In this document: positions 1-8,827 of the stretch, one piece after another
Layout: each line of letters opens with the position of its first letter
How positions within the stretch are numbered: the first letter of the stretch is position 1
Assembly (NCBI GenBank): GCA_016780385.1
Contig: JADHLY010000009.1
Coordinates: 1-49,898 of the forward strand
Direction of reading: 5' to 3'
DNA: 49,898 nucleotides
DNA from: Flavobacteriales bacterium
GTDB lineage: Bacteria > Bacteroidota > Bacteroidia > Flavobacteriales_D > Sanyastnellaceae
The notes under the pieces: generated by a model
The model's input: the letters and a program-made list of their open reading frames with translations, nothing else
What the model was told of the DNA's origin: nothing
Database searches by the model: none
Position numbers and translations under genes: made by a program

Positions 1-1
1 T

Positions 2-412
2 TTTGCCGACTTTGAAACCAACGGTGGCAGCGTCGTGGCCAATGACGTCAATGGCGGCTCCGTCTTCATCTATCCAGGCCTCGAACCAGCGGCCTTCCCC
101 GATGCCGATGGCCACGTGCTCATCGCTCAACTCACCACAGATGGAGAAGTCAGCCTCACGGTCAACCTCCAGTCTCGAACGGCAGACGGCGAGAACCCAC
201 AAATCCTGCAGCAGAGCTTGACCTTCCAGGAGGTCAGCGAATGCTTTGGTGACTTCAACAACGACGGCCTCATCGGCATCGGAGACCTGTTGATCCTGTT
301 GGGCGACTTCGGCTGTACGTCAGGTTGCTCCTATGACATGAACGGCGATGACGGCGTCACCACTTCTGACATGCTCGTCATGCTCGCCATCTTCGGAACG
401 AGCTGCGAATGA
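2..412 (+). CDS. 3' end of a secreted protein with a dockerin-like C-terminus (partial)
   Basis: The reading frame is open from the first bases of the window, so this is the C-terminal 136 residues of a longer protein. The GTG at 35 is internal, not a start. The first ~75 residues (NDVNGGSVFIYPG, then LIAQLTTDGEVS) resemble the N-terminal domain of the giant protein at 26637-34967, which has GQFTTDGELS at the same place. The last ~56 residues hold two EF-hand/dockerin-like motifs (DFNNDGLIGIGDLLILL and DMNGDDGVTTSDMLVML) framed by cysteines and end in SCE. Dockerin-type motifs bind calcium. No T9SS sorting domain follows. The stop overlaps the next start in ATGA, so translation of the two genes is probably coupled. 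Catalytic function, if any, lies outside the window. The frame is certain; the role is unknown. Confidence 0.85.
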   Translation, partial: FADFETNGGSVVANDVNGGSVFIYPGLEPAAFPDADGHVLIAQLTTDGEVSLTVNLQSRTADGENPQILQQSLTFQEVSECFGDFNNDGLIGIGDLLILLGDFGCTSGCSYDMNGDDGVTTSDMLVMLAIFGTSCE

Positions 413-2583
413 AGCACCTGACAGTACTGACTTTCCTGGTGGCCTTGGGTGGTGTGTGCACCGCTCAGGTGTCCCAAGGAGGGCATCCTTGGCAATGGGG
501 TGCGGCTGTGGACCTTCCGGATTTCCCCGAATTGAGCACGGAAGCCCTTGACCTGAATGCCCTGGCGGCAGAAGATGCCGTTACGGACCAATTCAAGGAA
601 GCCCCATGGCGTTTTGGGGTAGAGCGGGAGGTGGACCTCGGGCTTGAGGATGCCGGGGCTTGGACTTTCGAGAAGGGCCGCTGGATATGGCGGCTGGGCA
701 TCCATTGTCCGGGCGCCACGGGCATTGGCCTGCATTTGGGAGAATTCGACGTCCCAGAGGGTGCCGTCTTGTACGTCTGGAATGCGGAGCGCACCCGATT
801 CTTAGGTGGATTCACAGAGGCCAATGAAAAGGAATGGGGCAGCCTTGCGCTGGGCCTACTGGATGCGGACCGCGTTGTGATTGAGTACCAAGAGCCGATG
901 GCGGTTCACGGGGAAGGCGTCGTGCGCATCGCCCAAATCGTTCACGGCTACCGCGAACTGTTGCTTCACCCTGACAACCCTGCCCCAGCCTCGAGCATGG
1001 GACCCTTCGGAAACTCAGGAGCGTGCAACATCAACGTCAATTGCCCCATTGGTGCGGATTGGCAGGTGGCCAAAAAGTCGGTGGCGCTCATCACCAACGG
1101 TGGCTTTGCGGTCTGTTCGGGAGCCCTGGTCAACAACACGGCCGAAAACGGCACCCCTTACTTTCTGACGGCCAACCACTGCTTGGGCAACCCCAACACC
1201 TGGGTGTACTACTTCAACCACGAAAGCAGCAGCTGCTCGGGCTCCACAGGGCCCACGAATCAAAGTGTCTCCGGTGGCACTCTATTGGTCAACAGCGGTG
1301 CAAGCGATGTGGCCCTGATCCAATTGAGTTCGACCCCTCCGAGCAGTTACGATGTAGAGTATGCCGGTTGGGACGCCAGTGGTTCGACCCCCAATTCCGC
1401 TGTGGGCATTCACCACCCCAGTGGTGACGTCAAAAAGATCTGCTTCGAGAACAATGCCCCCTACACTTCGACAGCCGGCGGAGCCCAGGTCTGGTGGATC
1501 AACCAATGGGAGGACGGCGTGACGGAGCCGGGGTCTTCTGGTTCACCGTTGTTTGACCAGAACGAGCGCATCATCGGACAGCTGTACGGTGGTGCTGCTG
1601 CCTGCAGTGGATCCAACAACAACGGCGCCTATGATTACTACGGCCGCATGGATGTCAGCTGGGGCAATGGGGTCTCCACCTATCTGGACCCCCTCAATAC
1701 CGGCCAACTGACCATCGACAGCTACCCCACAAATTCCAATGCCAATGCCGGCTGTACGTTGCCCTCTGCCTGCAACTACGACCCTGACGCATTGGAGGAC
1801 GATGGCTCATGCTTGATCGATGACGCCTGCGGCGTATGCGGCGGCGATGGCACCAGCTGCACGGGGTGCACGGATGCCGCGGCGTGCAATTACGACGGTG
1901 CAGCGACCATAGACGACGGAAGCTGTCTGTATCCGCCGGCCGGAGAGCCGTGTGACTGCGATGCAGAGGGCGCATTGGACGCCGTACTTATGGCCAATGA
2001 GGCCTCGGTGATTTACAGCTTTGATGCTGCCGGAGCGCCCGAGACGCTGACGTTTTCGATGGATTGGACCAATACTGGCGGAGGCGGAAATTGGCCAGCC
2101 GACTTGGCATTGGCCATCACCGCACCGGACGGAAGCTGCGGCGCTGTTGGGGGGTACAACTCCTCCCCCGCAGGGTGCACCAGTATTGGCGACTACACCC
2201 TGTGGCCCAGCGATTGGCAGACCTCCAATGAAGGGGCATATTCGGCCACCTTGGACCTCTCCGACATGGCCTTGTCCGGCAACGGAACGTGGCAATTGTA
2301 CCTATTCAATGGATACAGCACCTCTTCAGGTGCGCAGTTCGACGCCAGTTGGAGCATCTCCGGATTGTGCAACGCCGATGGGGGCGGCGGTGGACCGGGA
2401 GGACCAAGCGACTGCCCGCCGGACTTGGATGGAGACGGCACCGTAACGGTGTCAGACGCCCTGATCCTGTTGGGTGAATTTGGCTGCCTGTCCAATTGCA
2501 ATGCCGACCTGACCGGCGACGACCAAGTGACCACTTCCGACATGTTGGTCTTCCTCGGCGCCTTTGGCGAACCCTGCGAGTGA
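409..2583 (+). CDS. Secreted trypsin-like serine endopeptidase with P-domain-like and dockerin-like C-terminal modules
   Basis: 724 residues. A signal peptide (MKHLTVLTFLVALGGVCTA) precedes a pro-region to about residue 200, then a chymotrypsin-fold protease of the lysyl-endopeptidase type. The catalytic triad is readable: His257 in TANHC, Asp300 in SDVALIQL and Ser377 in GSSGSP. Residues ~445-515 carry two cysteine-rich CTDxxACNY units like those repeated in the giant protein at 26637-34967. About 525-655 resembles a proprotein-convertase P/jelly-roll domain (NWPADLALAITAPDG, NGTWQLYLFNGY). The last 56 residues are a double dockerin-like module (DLDGDGTVTVSDALILL, DLTGDDQVTTSDMLVFL) ending in PCE, matching the end of the upstream gene. 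The protein is presumably exported and degrades extracellular protein. Family and triad are clear; Lys specificity is inferred only from family resemblance. The start overlaps the upstream stop. Confidence 0.93.
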   Translation: MKHLTVLTFLVALGGVCTAQVSQGGHPWQWGAAVDLPDFPELSTEALDLNALAAEDAVTDQFKEAPWRFGVEREVDLGLEDAGAWTFEKGRWIWRLGIHCPGATGIGLHLGEFDVPEGAVLYVWNAERTRFLGGFTEANEKEWGSLALGLLDADRVVIEYQEPMAVHGEGVVRIAQIVHGYRELLLHPDNPAPASSMGPFGNSGACNINVNCPIGADWQVAKKSVALITNGGFAVCSGALVNNTAENGTPYFLTANHCLGNPNTWVYYFNHESSSCSGSTGPTNQSVSGGTLLVNSGASDVALIQLSSTPPSSYDVEYAGWDASGSTPNSAVGIHHPSGDVKKICFENNAPYTSTAGGAQVWWINQWEDGVTEPGSSGSPLFDQNERIIGQLYGGAAACSGSNNNGAYDYYGRMDVSWGNGVSTYLDPLNTGQLTIDSYPTNSNANAGCTLPSACNYDPDALEDDGSCLIDDACGVCGGDGTSCTGCTDAAACNYDGAATIDDGSCLYPPAGEPCDCDAEGALDAVLMANEASVIYSFDAAGAPETLTFSMDWTNTGGGGNWPADLALAITAPDGSCGAVGGYNSSPAGCTSIGDYTLWPSDWQTSNEGAYSATLDLSDMALSGNGTWQLYLFNGYSTSSGAQFDASWSISGLCNADGGGGGPGGPSDCPPDLDGDGTVTVSDALILLGEFGCLSNCNADLTGDDQVTTSDMLVFLGAFGEPCE

Positions 2584-2600
2584 CCCCAACCGCTCCCACC

Positions 2601-2628
2601 AAAAAACCCCGCATTGGCGGGGTTTTTT
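2601..2628. terminator. Bidirectional intrinsic terminator
   Basis: A perfect hairpin (ccccgc-attg-gcgggg) is flanked by six A on the left and six T on the right, so it can terminate the protease transcript from the left and the tRNA-Leu transcript from the right. Confidence 0.9.
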
Positions 2629-2633
2629 GATTG

Positions 2634-2718
2634 TACCCGGAGCGGGACTTGAACCCGCACGGCCCTACGGGCCAACGGATTTTAAGTCCGTCGTGTCTAC
2701 CAATTCCACCATCCGGGC
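2634..2718 (-). tRNA. tRNA-Leu (anticodon TAA)
   Basis: On the minus strand an 85-nt cloverleaf is readable. The acceptor stem is GCCCGGA/TCCGGGT with a G-T first pair, the D-loop segment is TGGTAGACAC, the anticodon stem-loop is ACGGACTTAAAATCCGT with TAA, a long variable arm (class II) follows, the T-arm is GCGGGTTCAAGTCCCGC, and the discriminator is A. The long variable arm and A73 fit leucine. CCA is not encoded. A possible promoter element, GAACTTCG, lies just upstream at 2726-2733. Transcription from the minus-strand gene at 2785-3264 is also possible. Confidence 0.96.
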
Positions 2719-2784
2719 GGAGGTGCGAAGTTCATCATTGAAGGGGAAACATCCTTGTGGAATCCCTTGAATTCCTGGGCGGGA

Positions 2785-3264
2785 TCAATCGAGGTGGTCC
2801 GAGACCCAGCGGACGCCAGTCCAAATCAGCTCTGCGAATTGCCCATTGGTATCATACTGGCGTGCCTTGGTCAACCAATTGCCCGCCATGTCCTGCAAGT
2901 ACACCTGCTGGTCGTCCATGTCGGGTTGCTTCTCAACCGCCAGCCTGAAGGATTGGCCGGGGTACTCTCCGTCGGGGACCGTTACGTAGAGGTAGGGAAA
3001 GGTGAAGTCTTCCGCGATGTAGAAATCGTAGCCCAACGGGAGCACCCCAATGGTATCGGGGTCAAAATGCAAAATCGAAGGGGCGGAAGGCTGGACCTCA
3101 AAAGGGAGTCCATAGATGGCAAGCACCGCAATGACATCGCTTGCGCCAACACTGCCATCGTTGTTGGCATCGGGATTGAACGCCTGTGCCTGTCCCGACA
3201 TCGCCATGACGAGGGCCAAAGAGACGAGGGTTACACGGATGTAAAAGTGGGCCGCTGACGTCAT
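2785..3264 (-). CDS. Small exported protein with one N-terminal dockerin-like motif
   Basis: 159 residues. The N-terminus has a basic start and a hydrophobic stretch (RVTLVSLALVMAMSGQAQA), consistent with a signal peptide cleaved after AQA. Directly after it comes a single EF-hand/dockerin-like motif (NPDANNDGSVGASDVIAVLAIYG). The remaining ~100 residues match no family I can name; they have a beta-rich pattern (DFYIAEDFTFPYLYVTVPDGEYPG) and an aromatic C-terminus. The start is chosen because it gives a complete signal peptide. A later in-frame Met would truncate it. It shares the dockerin-like motif type with the two genes at 2-2583 but places it at the opposite end. It may be co-transcribed with tRNA-Leu 66 bases downstream. 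Function unknown. Confidence 0.8.
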   Translation of the reverse strand: MTSAAHFYIRVTLVSLALVMAMSGQAQAFNPDANNDGSVGASDVIAVLAIYGLPFEVQPSAPSILHFDPDTIGVLPLGYDFYIAEDFTFPYLYVTVPDGEYPGQSFRLAVEKQPDMDDQQVYLQDMAGNWLTKARQYDTNGQFAELIWTGVRWVSDHLD

Positions 3265-3280
3265 TTTCAGGTGATCTACC

Positions 3281-3315
3281 TAAATATACTGACTATTTAC
3301 CGATTTATTATACAA
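3281..3315 (-). promoter_or_regulatory. Candidate promoter of the small dockerin-like gene
   Basis: In the AT-rich 3265-3415 gap, which contrasts sharply with its GC-rich surroundings, the minus strand reads TATATTTA at 3288-3281, one base off the Bacteroidota -7 consensus TAnnTTTG. A TTG lies at 3315-3313, 24 bases upstream, slightly longer than the usual -33 spacing. It would drive the gene starting at 3264. On the plus strand, TATCTTCG a little before 3416 could serve the sugar operon. Confidence 0.4.
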
Positions 3316-3415
3316 TTTCACCCTCTCTTTCACATCGAGCGGGGCGCATTCATCACCCGGTTGGCCTTATCCCGCAATCCCGAAGACCGCCGCTATCTTC
3401 GCGCCAAACAGCGCA

Positions 3416-4591
3416 ATGGAACAGGAAGCACCGCTCCACATGGTGGACCTGAAGGGACAATACGCCCACATTCAGGATGACATAGACCAAGCGGTATTGG
3501 ACGTGGTGAAATCCGGGGCCTTCATCCAAGGGCCTGCGGTCAAGGATTTTACCAAGGCCTTGGCCACTTGGCTCGGGTCTACTGATGCCGATCCCATCCA
3601 CGTCATTCCCTGCGCCAATGGCACGGACGCCCTTCAGGCCGCCTTCATGGCCCTTGGGCTCGAGCCGGGGGACGAAGTGATCACGCCCTCCTTTACCTAT
3701 ATCGCCACGGTGGAGGTCATCCAATTGCTCAGGCTCACCCCCATCATGGTGGATGTCGACCCTGACACTTTCACCATGGACCCCGAGGCGGTGGCAGCGG
3801 CCATTACGCCCCGTACCAAAGCCATTTTGCCCGTGCATCTTTATGGGCAGTGTGCCGATATGACCGCGTTGAATGCGCTGGCTGAAGCCCATGGTTTGTT
3901 TGTTGTGGAGGACACAGCGCAGGCCATCGGATCGACTTGGAACATGGAGGCAGACGCAGCGAAAGGCGCTGTTGCCGGCACCATGGGCACCATTGGGACG
4001 ACCAGTTTCTTCCCTTCCAAGAACCTGGGCGGATATGGAGACGGTGGGGCTTGCTTCACGCGGGATGCTGACTTGGCAGAGCAGCTGCGGATGATTTGCA
4101 ACCATGGTTCGCGCCAGCGCTATGAGCATGAGATGATTGGCATGAATAGCCGCCTCGACAGCATCCAAGCGGCCATTCTTGGGGTGAAGCTCCCCCACTT
4201 GCACGGCTACAATGCGGCGCGGCGGGCAGCTGCTGAACGATATGACGCGCTGTTTGCCGATCACCCGCTGATCACAACGCCCGTCAGACACCCCCGTTCG
4301 CACCACGTGTTTCACCAGTACACCCTCAAACTGGGGCAACCCGGTGACGGTCCTGAGCGCCGCAACGCCTTGGCTGAGCACCTGACCATGTCGGGAATTC
4401 CCTTCGGCATTTATTATCCCAAGCCAATCCACCTTCAAGGGGCATTTACTGCGCTTAACCTGCCCCATGCTCCCTTGCCCGTCACCGAAGACCTGACGAA
4501 CAGGGTCATCAGTTTGCCCATGCATACTGAACTTTCCGAAGCCCATACCCTTCAGATTGCCTCTGCGGTCCGGAAGGGCCTGATTTCGTAA
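3416..4591 (+). CDS. DegT/DnrJ/EryC1/StrS-family sugar aminotransferase (WbpE-like)
   Basis: 391 residues, normal for this PLP-dependent fold-type I family, which transfers an amino group from glutamate to a keto-sugar nucleotide. The N-terminal MVDLKGQY, the substrate/PLP segment CANGTDAL, the DEVITPSFTYIAT motif and the EDTAQAIGS motif are all present. The Schiff-base lysine is Lys202 in FFPSKNLGGYGDGGA. It is the first gene of the sugar-nucleotide cluster. With the downstream UDP-HexNAc dehydrogenase (7518) and hexapeptide acetyltransferase (6919) it resembles the WbpA/WbpE/WbpD set that makes 2,3-diamino-2,3-dideoxyglucuronate sugars. The 3-oxidase (WbpB) needed for that route is not here, so the exact keto-sugar substrate is an inference. 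The start has no Shine-Dalgarno sequence. Its TAA stop is part of the next promoter element. Confidence 0.93.
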   Translation: MEQEAPLHMVDLKGQYAHIQDDIDQAVLDVVKSGAFIQGPAVKDFTKALATWLGSTDADPIHVIPCANGTDALQAAFMALGLEPGDEVITPSFTYIATVEVIQLLRLTPIMVDVDPDTFTMDPEAVAAAITPRTKAILPVHLYGQCADMTALNALAEAHGLFVVEDTAQAIGSTWNMEADAAKGAVAGTMGTIGTTSFFPSKNLGGYGDGGACFTRDADLAEQLRMICNHGSRQRYEHEMIGMNSRLDSIQAAILGVKLPHLHGYNAARRAAAERYDALFADHPLITTPVRHPRSHHVFHQYTLKLGQPGDGPERRNALAEHLTMSGIPFGIYYPKPIHLQGAFTALNLPHAPLPVTEDLTNRVISLPMHTELSEAHTLQIASAVRKGLIS

Positions 4592-4596
4592 CTTTG
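4589..4596 (+). promoter_or_regulatory. -7 promoter element TAACTTTG upstream of ugd
   Basis: TAACTTTG is an exact match to the Bacteroidota TAnnTTTG element. Its first three bases are the stop codon of the aminotransferase gene. It would start transcription near 4601, giving a leader of about 20 bases before ugd, and so an internal promoter within the sugar operon. Confidence 0.6.
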
Positions 4597-4622
4597 CGGG
4601 TCTACTCTGGACCTGCCTTATC

Positions 4623-5938
4623 ATGAAAATTGCTGTTGTTGGAACCGGTTACGTGGGCCTCGTGACGGGCACGTGCTTTGCGGAAACTGGAAACGACGTC
4701 ATCTGCGTGGACATCGACGAAAAGAAAGTCGAGCGCATGCGCAATGGTGAAGTTCCCATTTACGAGCCCCACCTCGACGTGCTCTTTGAGCGGAACATCG
4801 CAGCGGGTCGCTTGACCTTCACCACGGACCTTGCTGAGGCCATCGAACCCGCCGAAGTGATTTTCCTGGCCTTGCCTACGCCCCCAGACGAAGATGGCAG
4901 TGCCGACTTGAGCTATGTGCTCGGAGTGGCCGACCAGCTCGGCCGCATGATGACCGAATACAAGGTCATCGTCGACAAGAGCACAGTCCCTGTGGGAACG
5001 GCAGAAAAGGTAACCGCCGCAGTCGCCGCCCATGCCACCGTGGATTTCGACGTGGTATCCAACCCCGAATTCCTCCGCGAAGGGTATGCCGTTGACGACT
5101 TTTTGAAGCCTGACCGCGTTGTGATCGGCGTCGGCAGTGACCGTGCTGAAGAAGTCATGACGCGCTTGTACAAGCCATTTGTACGCCAGGGCAATCCGCT
5201 CATCGTGATGGACGAACGCAGTGCAGAGCTCACGAAATATGCGGCCAACGCTTTCCTCGCCACGAAAATCACGTTCATGAACGAGATCGCGAACTTCTGC
5301 GAGAAGGTCGGGGCCGACGTGGACAAGGTCCGCCGCGGCATTGGCACCGACACCCGCATTGGGCCCCGCTTCCTCTTTCCCGGCATTGGTTATGGCGGCA
5401 GCTGTTTCCCCAAAGACGTGCAGGCGCTGCACAAAAGCGGAGGAGAAGCCGGTTTTGATTTCAACATTCTCACCAGTGTGATGCAGGTCAATGAAGCCCA
5501 GAAAACGGTGCTGTTTGATCCCATTCTGAAGCGATTCAACGGTGACCTCTCCGGCGTTCACATCGCCCTGTGGGGCCTGGCCTTCAAGCCGGAAACGGAC
5601 GACATCCGCGAGGCACCCGCCTTGTACATGATTGAGAAGTTGATCGACGCCGGTGCCACCATCACAGCCTTTGACCCGGAAGCGATGGACAATGTGAAAG
5701 AACGGATTGGCGACCGCATCCAATATGCTCCTAACCTCTACAGCGCATTGGAAGGGGCGGACGCCCTGCTCATCTGCACGGAGTGGCAAGTATTCCGGAC
5801 CCCTGACTTTGACCGCATGCAACAGGGGCTGAACACGCCTTGTGTTTTTGACGGCCGAAACCTCTACGATGTCGACGACATGGAGCAACGGGGTTGGGAA
5901 TATGTTTCCATCGGCCGCAGGGCCGCATCGACGGCAGG

Positions 5939-5942
<4 letters not shown>
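4623..5942 (+). CDS. ugd: UDP-glucose 6-dehydrogenase
   Basis: 439 residues, the usual length. The enzyme oxidises UDP-glucose to UDP-glucuronate with two NAD+ in the cytoplasm. The N-terminal Rossmann motif is [16 protein letters not shown]. Other family signatures are [21 protein letters not shown] and the catalytic [14 protein letters not shown] with Cys261. The C-terminal UDP-binding domain begins near residue 310 with [18 protein letters not shown]. Its product is the substrate of the UDP-xylose synthase encoded next, whose start codon overlaps this stop (ATGA at 5939-5942). The pair therefore makes UDP-glucuronate and UDP-xylose. A second, divergent dehydrogenase of the same superfamily lies at 7518. 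Start chosen at MKIAVVGTG, where the family normally begins. Confidence 0.97.
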
Positions 5943-6918
<976 letters not shown>

Positions 6919-6922
<4 letters not shown>

Positions 6923-7521
6923 GTGCCCCGGTGACCGATCAAGACTGGTTCGCCCACGAAACTGCGGTGATTGATGCGGGATGTTCCATTGGTGCCGGTA
7001 GCAAAGTCTGGCACTTCAGCCACATCATGCCGGGCGCTGTGCTGGGCGAAGGTTGCAACATCGGTCAAAATGTGGTCATCAGTCCAGAGGTCGTGCTGGG
7101 GCGCAACGTCAAGGTGCAGAACAACGTCAGCATCTACACGGGCGTCACTTGCGGCGATGATGTGTTCCTCGGGCCGTCATGTGTCTTTACCAACGTCATC
7201 AACCCACGCAGTGCGGTGGTCAGGCGGGGGCAATATGCAAAGACCCATGTCGGTCAGGGTGCGACCATCGGCGCCAATGCGACCATCGTCTGCGGGCATG
7301 ACATCGGCGACTATGCCTTCATCGGCGCCGGCGCTGTCGTCACCAAAACCATCCCTGCCTACGCCCTTGTGGTCGGTAACCCTGCCCGTCACATTGGTTG
7401 GATGAGCGCCCATGGCCACCGGCTTGAATTCGGGCCCGATGGCACCGCTTCCTGTCCGGAATCACAACAGCATTACGCACTGATAGACGGCGCAGTGCGC
7501 CCCATTGAGACATCAGCATGA
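6919..7521 (+). CDS. Left-handed beta-helix sugar N-acetyltransferase (WbpD/WlbB-like)
   Basis: 200 residues. Hexapeptide repeats ([IVL]-G-x4) run through most of the protein: [53 protein letters not shown] and so on. The [17 protein letters not shown] and FTNVINPRS segments are characteristic of acetyl-CoA-dependent N-acetyltransferases acting on UDP-3-amino sugars (WbpD/WlbB). The enzyme would acetylate the 3-amino group introduced by the aminotransferase at 3416. It is flanked by four-base overlaps with the genes on both sides, so translation is probably coupled. The last ~45 residues after [10 protein letters not shown] are a short metal-binding-like or oligomerisation tail seen in this family. 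QdtC/FdtC-type acetyltransferases for dTDP sugars are the main alternative, given rmlB nearby. Confidence 0.9.
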
Positions 7522-8825
7522 AAGACTTACACCAGCAACTGCTCGACAAAGACGCGACCCTTGCGGTCATCGGCCTCGGCTATGTGGGGCTGCCCATCGC
7601 CCTCGCTTTTGCGCGCCACATCCGCGTCATCGGATTTGATATCCACGCCGGGCGGGTAGAGCAGATGAAGCAGGGAATTGACCCCAGTGAAGAACTGGAG
7701 CCATCGGCCTTCGAAGGGTGCGACATCTCCTTCACTGCAAACCCAGCGGACCTCAAAGCGGCCCAGTTCTTCGTGGTGGCCGTCCCTACACCCATCAACG
7801 CCACAAATCAGCCCGACCTCACCCCTTTGCTTTCGGCGTCCAAAACAGTGGGCCAGGCACTGTCGCCCGGTGATTATGTCGTCTACGAAAGCACGGTCTA
7901 CCCCGGCTGTACAGAAGACGACTGCATCCCTGTCCTCGAGGCCGAGAGTGGGCTGACCTTTGGCCAGGACTTCAAAGTCGGCTACAGCCCGGAGCGCATC
8001 AATCCAGGCGACAAGGTGAACACCATCGAGACCATCGTGAAGGTGGTGAGTGGAAGCGATGAAGAGAGCCTGGACGTGATCGCCCGTACCTATGACCTCG
8101 TCGTCAAGGCCGGCACGCACCGCGCTTCGAGCATCAAGGTCGCCGAAGCCTCCAAGATCATCGAGAACACCCAGCGGGACGTCAACATCGCCCTGATCAA
8201 CGAGCTCAGCATCATCTTCAACCGGGTGGGCATCAACACCTTTGAGGTGCTCGAGGCCGCCGGTACGAAGTGGAACTTTCTGAAATTCACGCCAGGCCTT
8301 GTTGGAGGGCACTGCATTGGCGTCGATCCTTACTACCTCACATGGCGGGCCGAAAAGCTGGGTTACCACGCCAAGGTGATCAACTCCGGACGCTATGTGA
8401 ATGACAGCATGGGCTACTATGCGGGCAAGCAGGTGGTGAAGCGCTTGTTGGAGAAGGGGGTCAACCCCCTGGAGGCCAAGGTGCTCGTCATGGGCGTCAC
8501 CTTCAAGGAAAACGTCTCCGACATCCGCAATTCCAAGGTGTTCGATGTGATCCGCGAGCTCCGTTCGTTCAACGTGGAGACCGATGTGGTCGACCCCTAT
8601 GCCTCGGCGGATCAGGTGGACAGAGAATACGGTGTGACCTTGTCTGAAGCACCGTCAGAGGCGGCTTATGATGCGGTCATCGTGGCGGTCAACCACAAGG
8701 AGTATGTCGGTTTCGATGCCGCTTCCTTCCACCGGTTGTACAAGCGGTCCGACCTTGGGTTCCTCGTGGACATCAAGGGCATATACCGCCACCTGAGCGC
8801 GGAACTCAACTACTGGAGCTTCTGA
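7518..8825 (+). CDS. UDP-N-acetylhexosamine 6-dehydrogenase (WbpA/TviB-like)
   Basis: 435 residues. A nucleotide-sugar dehydrogenase of the UDP-GlcNAc/UDP-GalNAc branch, oxidising C6 to the uronate with NAD+. The Rossmann motif is VIGLGYVGLPIALAF. The branch is indicated by VAVPTPIN, YESTVYPGCTED, GYSPERINPGD, ENTQRDVNIALINE and the catalytic LVGGHCIGVDPYYLT with Cys266, which differs from the GGSCFPKD form of the upstream ugd. The C-terminal domain begins near VMGVTFKENVSDIRNSK. It fits with the acetyltransferase (overlapping ATGA start) and the DegT aminotransferase as part of a diamino-uronate pathway. It could equally supply plain GlcNAcA or GalNAcA to a capsule. The epimer specificity cannot be read from the sequence. 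Confidence 0.94.
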   Translation: MKDLHQQLLDKDATLAVIGLGYVGLPIALAFARHIRVIGFDIHAGRVEQMKQGIDPSEELEPSAFEGCDISFTANPADLKAAQFFVVAVPTPINATNQPDLTPLLSASKTVGQALSPGDYVVYESTVYPGCTEDDCIPVLEAESGLTFGQDFKVGYSPERINPGDKVNTIETIVKVVSGSDEESLDVIARTYDLVVKAGTHRASSIKVAEASKIIENTQRDVNIALINELSIIFNRVGINTFEVLEAAGTKWNFLKFTPGLVGGHCIGVDPYYLTWRAEKLGYHAKVINSGRYVNDSMGYYAGKQVVKRLLEKGVNPLEAKVLVMGVTFKENVSDIRNSKVFDVIRELRSFNVETDVVDPYASADQVDREYGVTLSEAPSEAAYDAVIVAVNHKEYVGFDAASFHRLYKRSDLGFLVDIKGIYRHLSAELNYWSF

Positions 8826-8827
8826 TC

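Noticed and set aside
3353-4624. Long open frame (423 codons) on the minus strand opposite the DegT aminotransferase
   Set aside because: It is the mirror of a well-supported enzyme, has no recognisable motif, and GC-rich coding regions routinely leave an open antisense frame.
4602-5888. Long minus-strand frame (428 codons) opposite ugd
   Set aside because: Same reason: antisense to a catalytic-motif-complete gene, His/Val/Asp-rich composition, no domain.
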